This document shows, piece after piece, positions 1 to 7,363 of a stretch of DNA of 25,351 nucleotides. The stretch is from WTJY01 sp041568735 (lineage in GTDB: Bacteria > Chloroflexota > Anaerolineae > Promineifilales > Promineifilaceae). The stretch covers positions 1 through 25,351 of the forward strand of contig JBFFZG010000030.1 in NCBI GenBank assembly GCA_041568735.1, given 5' to 3'. A program made the translations under genes and the position numbers. Each line of letters opens with the position of its first letter. The stretch's first letter is position 1. Under the pieces are notes generated by a model. The model worked only from the letters and a program-made list of their open reading frames with translations. It made no database searches and was not told the origin of the DNA.

Positions 1-1805
1 AGTTTCTGCCGAACGTGCTGACGGCGAAGGCTCTGCGCGCCGCCGGCATCAGCGATCCGACATTGGAAGCCAACCTGCGGGCGCAGGTGAATACTGCTCT
101 GCAGCGGCTCTACAGCCGGCAGCGTTCCGGCGGGGGCTGGCCCTGGTGGGATGGTGCGCGCACCGACAAACTGGTGACGGCATATGTCGTCCTGGGACTC
201 TACGAGGCGCAGCAGGCCGGCTATGACGTGCGACAGGAGGTCATTGACAGCGGGCTTTCCTACCTGAGCTCCAATCTCGGCCGGTCGGAGGAGATGATCA
301 GCGGCCGCTATCAGCGAAACCGGCAGGCGTTCCTGTTGTACGTCCTGGCCCGCGCCGGGCGAAAGCCGACTCGTGAGATCAACAACCTTTTTGAGAATCG
401 GCAGATTCTTGACCTGTCTGCGCGGGCGCTGCTGGGCATGGCGATGGCCGAGATCGATTCCGGCGACCCCCGTCTGGAAACCCTGCAGGGAGATTTCATT
501 TCAGCGGCCGTGGCGTCGGCCACGGGCACCCATTGGGAGGAAAGCCAGGAGGATCGGGATTACTGGAACTGGAACACCGATACGCGGACGACGGCCATGG
601 TGTTGAGCTTCATGGCCCGCACCGATGCCGAAAATCCGCTGGTGGCCAATGCCGTCCGCTGGTTGATGGCCCACCGGACCGCCGGCCGCTGGAACGGCAC
701 CCAGGAAACCGCCTGGACCCTCATGGGGCTGACTGACTGGATGGTAGCTTCCGGGGAGCTGGCGGCCGATTTTGAATACGAAGTGGCTTTGAACGGAGAG
801 CTGCTCGGCGGCGGCGAGGCCAACGCCGCCACGCTGCGGACCCCCTGGCAGATCCAGACGGCGATCACGAAGCTGTTCACCGATCAGCTCAACCGTCTGG
901 CGATCGGCCGCAGCGAAGGACCGGGCAACCTCTACTACACGGCGCATATGAACATCTACCTGCCGGTGAATGAAATTCAACCGCTCGACAGTGGAATCAT
1001 TGTCACCCGCCGCTACTACCGGCCGGACGATTTCAACAATCCCATCACCGAAGCGGTTCAGGGTGAAACGCTCCTGGTGCGGCTGACAGTCGTCGCTCCG
1101 AATGCGCTCCACAACGTCATCATCGACGACTGGCTGCCGGCCGGTCTGGAAGCGATCGACAGCTCGTTGAAGACGACCCAGCAGCTCGGCCAGCCGGATA
1201 TCGGCCAGGCCCAGGAGATATTCCGCGGCGATTTTGGTTCGACTGGCTGGGGCTGGTGGTTTTTCAATCACATCCAGCTGCGGGACGAGAAGGTCGAGCT
1301 GTCGACAGACTACCTGCCGCGCGGTACATACGAGTACGTCTATCTCGCGCGGGCCGCCACGCCGGGCACCTTTAACGTCATTCCGCCGCTGGCGCAGGAG
1401 TTTTACTTCCCCGAGGTCAGCGGCCGCGGGGCCGGCTCGACCTTCACGGTGCTGCCCCCGGGATCGACGATCGCCCGCCAGGAGACGGCCGTAGCTGCGG
1501 AACCGGAGCGGATTCAATTTGCGACCGGCGCCATCTCGGCCGAGCGCATCGGCCGGGTGGAGCCGGGGCAGACCGTCGTTTATCTCCTGCGAGCCGGCCA
1601 GGGGCAGACCATGACCGCAACCGCACTCGCCCCGAACAGCAATGTGACCCTGGTGATCAAAACTGAGGGCGGCCGGGTCCTCGGCGAATCGACGGCCGAT
1701 GCCCCGACCTGGAGCGGCCAGCTGCCGGCCGACCAGGACTATCGCATCGAGCTGACGGCGGTCGGCGGGCAGGCCAACTACTCGCTGTTTGTCGAAATCA
1801 AGTAG
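1..1805 (+). CDS. Alpha-2-macroglobulin family protein, C-terminal part (5' truncated by window edge)
   Basis: The reading frame is open from the first complete codon (position 3), so the gene starts before the window; the visible part is about 600 residues. It begins with FLPNVLTAKAL, which in bacterial alpha-2-macroglobulins lies just after the Cys-x-Glu-Gln thioester, so whether this protein has a thioester cannot be told here. The next ~250 residues are the alpha-helical thioester-domain toroid (GGGWPWW near 130-150, repeated Trp-rich helices). Residues encoded near 1000-1450 match the last macroglobulin domain (bMG10-like), with the typical ending RGTYEYVYLARA...FYFPEV. From about 1500 there is an additional ~100-residue beta domain resembling PPC-like domains. 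Family members are envelope or secreted traps for foreign proteases; the N-terminal signal or lipobox is out of view. The gene converges on mfd. Confidence 0.9.
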   Translation, partial: FLPNVLTAKALRAAGISDPTLEANLRAQVNTALQRLYSRQRSGGGWPWWDGARTDKLVTAYVVLGLYEAQQAGYDVRQEVIDSGLSYLSSNLGRSEEMISGRYQRNRQAFLLYVLARAGRKPTREINNLFENRQILDLSARALLGMAMAEIDSGDPRLETLQGDFISAAVASATGTHWEESQEDRDYWNWNTDTRTTAMVLSFMARTDAENPLVANAVRWLMAHRTAGRWNGTQETAWTLMGLTDWMVASGELAADFEYEVALNGELLGGGEANAATLRTPWQIQTAITKLFTDQLNRLAIGRSEGPGNLYYTAHMNIYLPVNEIQPLDSGIIVTRRYYRPDDFNNPITEAVQGETLLVRLTVVAPNALHNVIIDDWLPAGLEAIDSSLKTTQQLGQPDIGQAQEIFRGDFGSTGWGWWFFNHIQLRDEKVELSTDYLPRGTYEYVYLARAATPGTFNVIPPLAQEFYFPEVSGRGAGSTFTVLPPGSTIARQETAVAAEPERIQFATGAISAERIGRVEPGQTVVYLLRAGQGQTMTATALAPNSNVTLVIKTEGGRVLGESTADAPTWSGQLPADQDYRIELTAVGGQANYSLFVEIK

Positions 1806-1849
1806 CGTGGTGATTCGGCCGGTGGTTGCTCCGGCCTCAGCTTAAAGGG

Positions 1850-1886
1850 AGAAGGCGGAAGGGCTGTTCGCTTCCGCCTTCTTTCT
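1850..1886. terminator. Hairpin terminator between convergent alpha-2-macroglobulin gene and mfd
   Basis: A perfect 12-bp stem, AGAAGGCGGAAG (1850-1861) with CTTCCGCCTTCT (1871-1882), closes a 9-nt loop. It is followed on the plus strand by a short pyrimidine run (TTCTGCC) and lies in the 95-bp gap between two convergent stop codons. The uridine tract is short, so termination strength is uncertain; it could serve both strands. Confidence 0.75.
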
Positions 1887-1900
1887 GCCGGGTCCTCCGG

Positions 1901-4900
1901 TTATTTTTTCCCTTTACGGAACAATTCAATCCGCTCCAGCACCTGGACGAGGGCCACCTGCCAGTCAGGCGCGGCCCCTTCGTGGGAGAGCCAGATTCCG
2001 GTGCGGCTGACCCGGCCGATCCGGCCGACGACGCTTTGCAGCCGCTGGCGGTTGATATGATGGATATCCGGCAGTCCGATTTTTATCTGCCGGGCCTCCG
2101 TCGTAACGGAGGCAGCGCCCGCGCGCAGGGCCAGCACCTTGATGCGCAGCTGGTAGAGGAGGTTTTCTACCGGATCCGGAATGGGGCCAAAGCGGTCGCT
2201 CAGCTCCGCAGCCATCCCGTCGATGTCTTCCAGCGAGGTCAGCGTGGCCATCCGCCGATACAGACGCAGCCGCAGCGAGGAGTCGGGCACGTAATCCGGG
2301 GGAATATAGGTTGCCAGTGGGACGTCGATCTGGGTCGTATCGGGCAGTTCCATGGCGATGGTCTGCCCATCTTTGGCCGCCTTGCGCACCTGGATCGCCC
2401 GGGCCAGCATGCGGGTATAGAGATCGAAGCCGATGGTGGCGATGTGGCCGCTCTGCTGCGGGCCGAGTAGCTCACCGGCCCCGCGAATCTCGAGGTCGCG
2501 CATGGCGATGGTGTACCCTGCCCCCAGCTCAGTCGCCTCGCCGATCGTCTCCAGCCGGGCCCGGGCTTCCGGGGTGAGGTTCTGCCAGGGGGCGTGGAAA
2601 AAGTAGGCATAGGCCCGCTGTGCGCCGCGGCCGACCCGGCCGCGCAGCTGGTAGAGCTGGGCCAAACCGAACATGTCGGCCCGGTCGACGATCAGGGTGT
2701 TGGCATTCGGGATGTCGAGACCGCTCTCGATGATTGTGGTCGAAAGGAGGATGTCGACCTCGCCATCGGCAAAGCGCTCCATGACCATTTCAAGCTCGCG
2801 CTCACTCATCTGGCCATGGCCGATGGCGATCGTCGCCTCGGGCACCAGGTCCTGGACCACCCGGGCGACCGTTGCAATTGTCTGGACCCGGTTGTGAACG
2901 AAATAGATCTGACCGCCGCGATCCAGCTCCCGCAGAATCGCCTTGCGAATCAGCTGGTTGTCGACCTCGCCGACGTAGGTCTGCACCGGCAGGCGCTCGG
3001 CCGGCGGGGTGTTGATGACGCTGATATCTCGCAGCCCGCTGAGGGCCATGTGCATCGTGCGCGGGATCGGGGTGGCCGTCATCGTCAGCACGTCGACTTC
3101 GGTGCGCAGCTGCTTCAGCTTCTCTTTGTGACTGACGCCAAATCGCTGCTCTTCATCAATGATCAGCAGGCCGAGATCCTTGAAGCTGACATCGTCGGAA
3201 AAGAGGCGGTGGGTGCCGATGACGATATCGATCTGCCCTTCTTGGATCTGCTTGATCACCAGCTCCTGCTGGCTCTGGGTCAAAAAGCGGGAGAGCATGG
3301 CGACTTTGACCGGAAAAGAGGCCAGCCGTTCGGTGAAGGTCTTGTGGTGCTGCTGCGCGAGGACGGTGGTCGGCACCAGAATCGCCACCTGCTTGTTGTC
3401 CATCACCGCTTTAAAGGCGGCCCGGAGGGCGACTTCGGTTTTACCGTAGCCGACATCCCCACAGATGAGCCGATCGGTCGGTGCGGCACGCTCCATGTCG
3501 GCTTTCACTTCGTCAATCGCCCGCAGCTGGTCGTCCGTTTCCTGGTAGGGGAAGCCGGCTTCAAGTTCGTACTGCCAGGGCATATCCGGGCTGAAGGCAT
3601 GCCCGCTGACTGTTTCTCGGGCGGCGTAGAGCTCGAGAAGCTCGTCGGCCAGCTGGTCGATATCTCGCTGCGCTTTCTGGCGGGCGGCCGTCCAGCCTTT
3701 ATCCCCCAGCCGGTTGAGCCTGGGGGCGAATTCGTCGGAACCGACCCATTTGCTCATGCGGTCGGCGTGGTGGACCGGGACGTAGAGGATGTCGTTGTTG
3801 GCGTAGTGGACCTTGAGGTATTCCCGGTCGGCGCCGCCGATCGAACGGACGACAAGCCCCTCGAACCGGCCGATGCCGTAATCGGAGTGAACGATGTAAT
3901 CGCCGGCGGTCAGATCGGCAAAATAGGTTTCGGGCGCGTAGGTGCGCCGGCGGATGATCCGGCGAGGAGCCGGCCGGTTCCAGCCAAAGATCTCGGCGTC
4001 GGTGAGCAGATTGAGCAGTATTTTGCCGTCCATCTCCCGGTGAAGGACGAATCCTTCAGAGAGGGTGGCATTGATAAACGTGACCCTGCTCGCCAGGTCG
4101 GACGGCTCGGCATGGGCGGGAGCGGCCGCGCTGCTGCCGCTGGAATCCAGCGATTGGGCCAGGAAGCCGGAGGTCCCACCCAGCTCCTGCCGCCAGAGCG
4201 ACTCGAGGCGCTCCGCCTGACGGCTGACCACCACGATCGCTTCCCCGGAGCGGCGCGCGTTTTTGAGCTGGTAGAGGAAGGGGGACATCTGTCCGCCGTA
4301 GCGGGGACCGGGCTGAAACGACTCCGCCAGGGAGGTCAGCGGAAGGCGGCTCTCTCGTTGTTCCTCCGGCTGCAGGTCGCCCAGGATGACGGCCTGCGCG
4401 CTGCGCAGCAGCGGTTCGATTTCCTGCCAGAGGAACAGCGGATTGGGATAGCCGGGGGGCAGGCTGTGAACTTCTTCCCCCAGCTGCGAGGCCTGATCGT
4501 GCAGCTCGCTGATCGTGTTTTGAAGCTCGACCCAATCGTCGACGACGACGAGTGCTTCATCGGGCAGGTAGTGGAGGAGGCTGTCCGGCCGCTGGTAGAT
4601 CATCGGCAGGTAAAATTCCTCATGGGGCAGCGGCTCCCCATCGACCAGGGCGGCCATGTCGTCCTGCCAGGCCGGCAGCTCATCCAGTTTGGCCGGCGCG
4701 TCGTATTCGAGGGCGATGCCGAGTTCGACCGCGTCGGCCGGAATCGCTTCACGGGCGGGCGGCACCAGCAGCCGCTGGGGGGAATCGTCCTGCTGCACGG
4801 TCCGCTGCGTGGTGGGATCAAACCAGCGCAGGGTGTCAATTTCGTCGCCGAAAAGCTCGATCCGCATGGGAAAGGGGGTGCCGCCAGCCGGAAAAATATC

Positions 4901-5503
4901 GAGGATTCCCCCGCGCTGGCTGAACTGGCCTGGACGCTCCACGACGGTTACCCGCTCGTAGCCGAGTCCCAACCAGGTTTTTTCCAGCTGGGAAAGGTCG
5001 AGCAGCTGCCCCAGGCGGAGCAGGCGGGTCGCTTTGACGAAGTTGCGCTTTGGCAGGGTCTGCTGGAGAAGCGCCCGGGCGGAGGTGACGATGAGCGGCG
5101 GCGCTTCATCCGGGGGAATGAGCGGATGCTGACCGGCCAGCAGGTGGGTCAGAACGGTCAGCCGGTTTTGCCGGGCATTATCGCTCCAGGGGGCGCGGTC
5201 GTAGGGAAGCGGCGTCGGTTCCTGGAAGCGCATGAGCCGGCGCTCCTCGCCCAGCCAGGTCGAGAGCTCCTGGAGCCAGATCGGCACCGCTTCGATTTTG
5301 GCCGTGATAAAGACGACAGGGGCATGGCTGTCCCGCATGAGCCGGGCCAGGATCGGCGGCCGGCCGCAGCGGGGCAGACCCAGGGGGAAGACACCCTGCC
5401 GGGCCGCCATTCGCTCCTGCACGGCGCTGAGCTCCGGCAGGTGATCGAATAAATCGAGCAGTTCGCTGACGTGAATGTGTTCTTTTACCGGTTGCTGCTG
5501 CAT
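1901..5503 (-). CDS. mfd: Transcription-repair coupling factor Mfd
   Basis: A 1200-residue protein, full length for Mfd, which removes RNA polymerase stalled at DNA lesions and recruits UvrA. Order of parts: UvrB-homology N-terminal region (residues ~1-400); RNA-polymerase interaction (CarD-like) domain ~530-590 with GDYIVHSDYGIGRFEGL; superfamily 2 translocase ~640-1000 with Walker A GDVGYGKTE near 682, box II DEEQ near 785, TMTATPIPRTMHMAL and the motif VI region QLRGRVGRG; C-terminal TRCF domain ~1050-1160 containing RFGPIPDPVENLL. The ATG at 5503 has AAGGTGA upstream at a spacing of about 10. It lies 66 bp behind pth on the same strand, probably in one operon; a small perfect hairpin (GCCGGC-CTGA-GCCGGC, 5541-5556) sits in that gap. 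No key residue is missing. Confidence 0.97.
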   Translation of the reverse strand: MQQQPVKEHIHVSELLDLFDHLPELSAVQERMAARQGVFPLGLPRCGRPPILARLMRDSHAPVVFITAKIEAVPIWLQELSTWLGEERRLMRFQEPTPLPYDRAPWSDNARQNRLTVLTHLLAGQHPLIPPDEAPPLIVTSARALLQQTLPKRNFVKATRLLRLGQLLDLSQLEKTWLGLGYERVTVVERPGQFSQRGGILDIFPAGGTPFPMRIELFGDEIDTLRWFDPTTQRTVQQDDSPQRLLVPPAREAIPADAVELGIALEYDAPAKLDELPAWQDDMAALVDGEPLPHEEFYLPMIYQRPDSLLHYLPDEALVVVDDWVELQNTISELHDQASQLGEEVHSLPPGYPNPLFLWQEIEPLLRSAQAVILGDLQPEEQRESRLPLTSLAESFQPGPRYGGQMSPFLYQLKNARRSGEAIVVVSRQAERLESLWRQELGGTSGFLAQSLDSSGSSAAAPAHAEPSDLASRVTFINATLSEGFVLHREMDGKILLNLLTDAEIFGWNRPAPRRIIRRRTYAPETYFADLTAGDYIVHSDYGIGRFEGLVVRSIGGADREYLKVHYANNDILYVPVHHADRMSKWVGSDEFAPRLNRLGDKGWTAARQKAQRDIDQLADELLELYAARETVSGHAFSPDMPWQYELEAGFPYQETDDQLRAIDEVKADMERAAPTDRLICGDVGYGKTEVALRAAFKAVMDNKQVAILVPTTVLAQQHHKTFTERLASFPVKVAMLSRFLTQSQQELVIKQIQEGQIDIVIGTHRLFSDDVSFKDLGLLIIDEEQRFGVSHKEKLKQLRTEVDVLTMTATPIPRTMHMALSGLRDISVINTPPAERLPVQTYVGEVDNQLIRKAILRELDRGGQIYFVHNRVQTIATVARVVQDLVPEATIAIGHGQMSERELEMVMERFADGEVDILLSTTIIESGLDIPNANTLIVDRADMFGLAQLYQLRGRVGRGAQRAYAYFFHAPWQNLTPEARARLETIGEATELGAGYTIAMRDLEIRGAGELLGPQQSGHIATIGFDLYTRMLARAIQVRKAAKDGQTIAMELPDTTQIDVPLATYIPPDYVPDSSLRLRLYRRMATLTSLEDIDGMAAELSDRFGPIPDPVENLLYQLRIKVLALRAGAASVTTEARQIKIGLPDIHHINRQRLQSVVGRIGRVSRTGIWLSHEGAAPDWQVALVQVLERIELFRKGKK

Positions 5504-5569
5504 GAATGCGCCATCACCTTGTGGGCACGGTGGCTGGCATGCCGGCCTGAGCCGGCGACCGCTGCCCGA

Positions 5570-6202
5570 TCAGGTCTCCAGGACACTCCCATTAAAGCGA
5601 GTCATGGCCGCCTGGGTCCCTTCATTGACCATCAATTCAACCGCCTGGATCACTCGCTCGAGCATCATGTCGACGATTTCCAGGTCTTCCCCTTTAAAAT
5701 CCTTCAGGACATGGGCATGCGCCGGCATTTTGCCGGGCGGCCGGCCGATTCCCAGCCGCAGCCGGGGAAAATCCTGGCCGAGATGGTTGATCAGTGATTT
5801 CATGCCGTTGTGCCCGCCCGAGCTCCCTTTCTCCCGCATGCGCAGCGTGCCAAAGGGAAGGTCGAGCTCGTCGTAGATGACGAGGATTCGCTCTGGATCG
5901 ACTTTGTAGTAGCGCGCCAGGGGACCGACGGCGTCCCCACTGCGGTTCATAAAGGTTTGCGGCTTGGCCAGGATCAGCCGGTGTTGGCCGAGCCGTCCGT
6001 CCCCGATGATGGCCCGGTGGCGGACCCGGTCCAGCGTGCAGTCGAGCCGCTCGGCCAGCCGGTCGATGGCCATAAAACCGATATTGTGCCGGTTCATGAC
6101 ATACTCGCGCCCCGGGTTGCCCAATCCGACGATCAGGTAGATTTCGCCGTCACCCGATTCGGGTTCATCCCGGCTGGCAAAGAATCGTTCGAGAAAATTC
6201 AT
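5570..6202 (-). CDS. pth: Peptidyl-tRNA hydrolase
   Basis: 210 residues from the chosen ATG at 6202. The enzyme releases tRNA from peptidyl-tRNAs that drop off ribosomes. Family motifs are complete: LIVGLGNPG with the substrate-binding Asn (residue 29), catalytic His39 in NRHNIGF, KPQTFMNRSG (Asn86), Asp111 in YDELDLP, and GSSGGHNG with His131. Compared with the E. coli enzyme there is about 19 extra residues of acidic N-terminus before the first strand. A frame start further upstream (6259) would overlap the stop of the preceding gene by more than 30 bp and adds only low-complexity residues, so 6202 is preferred; no strong ribosome-binding site precedes it. It follows the 6226-7062 gene by 23 bp and precedes mfd by 66 bp, suggesting cotranscription. 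Confidence 0.95.
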   Translation of the reverse strand: MNFLERFFASRDEPESGDGEIYLIVGLGNPGREYVMNRHNIGFMAIDRLAERLDCTLDRVRHRAIIGDGRLGQHRLILAKPQTFMNRSGDAVGPLARYYKVDPERILVIYDELDLPFGTLRMREKGSSGGHNGMKSLINHLGQDFPRLRLGIGRPPGKMPAHAHVLKDFKGEDLEIVDMMLERVIQAVELMVNEGTQAAMTRFNGSVLET

Positions 6203-6225
6203 GATCGTTTCGTCGGGTGGCCCCG

Positions 6226-7062
6226 TCAGCGGATCTTGCCGCGCCGCCGGCCGAGCCATCCCAGCCAGAGCCGCCGGCCGAGCCAGCGGAGAGACAGGTA
6301 GATGGCAAGCCCGGAAAAGAGCCAGGCGGTCACGCGCACGCCGAACCAGGCTGCCCGCAGCAGCGGATCGGTGTCGAGGTTCTGCACCCCGGCGACAATC
6401 TCGCGGACCGGATCGCCTCCCTCCGTCTTCGGCCGCACCGCCGCGGCCGGTGCAGCCGCGGACGGCAGGGGGCTGGGGGTGGGGAACGGCGTCAATGACG
6501 GCAGCAGCGGCGCTTCCACCGGGCTGCTGCTGAGGCCGCCAGGGGTCGCCAGTCCCGCGCCGCCGGCCGGTGGAACGCCGGGGGTCGGGGTCGCGGTTTC
6601 CGTGACGGTCGGGGTGGGTGTGGGTGAGTCGTTGGAAATCCGCAGACCGGTGACAAAGAGCTCGTCGTAGTTGTAATCTCGCCGCACGACGCGCAGGCGC
6701 AGGCGGTAGAGGCCATCCGGGAAAACCGGCGCGCCGCCCGCCCGCCCGACCGTCGTGTCCCAGACGGCCAGCGTCCCGCTGATGACCGGCTGGCTGCCTT
6801 CGGCGAAGACGATCCAGCCGGCGTATGGGTCAAACTCTTTGTAAAAGCTGAGCTCAAAGCGCAGAAAATCCGGGTGGGCGGCTGTACCCTGGACGAGGAT
6901 GACGCCCGCCAGGACCGCTCCTGGTTCCGGAGCAGTGATGCCGTTGGGCTGCACGACCTGGGCATTGGCCGGCCTGGCCGCGAACATGGTTCCCACCAGC
7001 AGGCATGCCAGGAAAGTCCCACCCGCGATCGAGCAGAGAATCGGCCGGAATCGCTGAATCAT
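6226..7062 (-). CDS. Membrane-anchored surface protein with Thr/Pro-rich linker, function unknown
   Basis: 278 residues from ATG at 7062. An N-terminal hydrophobic signal (FLACLLVGTMFAARPANAQ, cleavable AxA-type end) is followed by one beta-sandwich-like domain of ~120 residues starting ITAPEPGAVLAG and holding WDTT and DGLYRLRLRVV, a pattern seen in small Ig-like domains of Chloroflexota surface proteins. A low-complexity linker (SPTPTPTVTETATPTPG and a further Pro/Ser stretch) leads to a C-terminal transmembrane helix (VTAWLFSGLAIYLSLRW) and an Arg-rich tail. The predicted form is an exported domain held to the membrane by its C-terminus. The frame stays open upstream to 7329, but that part lacks a signal peptide and a ribosome-binding site. 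No enzyme motif is seen and no function is claimed. It is first in the probable operon with pth and mfd. Confidence 0.75.
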   Translation of the reverse strand: MIQRFRPILCSIAGGTFLACLLVGTMFAARPANAQVVQPNGITAPEPGAVLAGVILVQGTAAHPDFLRFELSFYKEFDPYAGWIVFAEGSQPVISGTLAVWDTTVGRAGGAPVFPDGLYRLRLRVVRRDYNYDELFVTGLRISNDSPTPTPTVTETATPTPGVPPAGGAGLATPGGLSSSPVEAPLLPSLTPFPTPSPLPSAAAPAAAVRPKTEGGDPVREIVAGVQNLDTDPLLRAAWFGVRVTAWLFSGLAIYLSLRWLGRRLWLGWLGRRRGKIR

Positions 7063-7120
7063 GTCAGCTTGCTGTGCCGGGGTGAAGCCGGATGGAAACC
7101 CATTCACCGAGACTAAAGTA

Positions 7121-7170
7121 CGCTTGCCGCCAAGCGGGCGACATGTAAAAATGCAACACGCTAGTCTAGC
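7121..7170. other. Two inverted repeats in the divergent intergenic region 7063-7363
   Basis: The 301-bp gap between divergent genes is locally AT-richer than its surroundings. It holds a perfect hairpin CGCTTG-CCGC-CAAGCG (7121-7136), which would lie in the leader of the minus-strand gene, and a perfect palindrome GCTAG-T-CTAGC (7160-7170) carrying two CTAG tetramers. The latter could be an operator; no regulator is identified. No clear minus-strand promoter was found here. Confidence 0.35.
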
Positions 7171-7304
7171 ACATTCCGCCGGCCGAATCGAAAATCCCGC
7201 CTCGATTTTGCTAACTTTATATGTTTTCGCCGCCAGCGCGATTCGGTGTTTTCCAGGCGGTGTTTCGGCTACCTGATCAAACGATAAGAGAGTTCCACCC
7301 CTGT

Positions 7305-7332
7305 TTGCACCGGGTAGGGGGTGTGTCATAAT
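7305..7332 (+). promoter_or_regulatory. Probable sigma70-type promoter of the DsbA-like lipoprotein gene
   Basis: TTGCAC (7305-7310) and CATAAT (7327-7332) are separated by 16 bp, placing the start of transcription near 7339, about 25 bp before the ATG at 7364. A GGAG (7354-7357) sits 6 bp before that ATG. The same layout, TTG-N3, 16 bp, CATAAT, recurs before the gene at 10491. Confidence 0.6.
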
Positions 7333-7363
7333 CCCGGTTGGAAAGCATCATGCGGAGAAACTC

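Noticed and set aside
2594..5452. A ~950-codon open frame antisense to mfd
   Set aside because: It mirrors the mfd coding region; in GC-rich DNA with strong codon bias the opposite strand is often open. The translation shows no family motif, while the minus strand encodes a complete Mfd.
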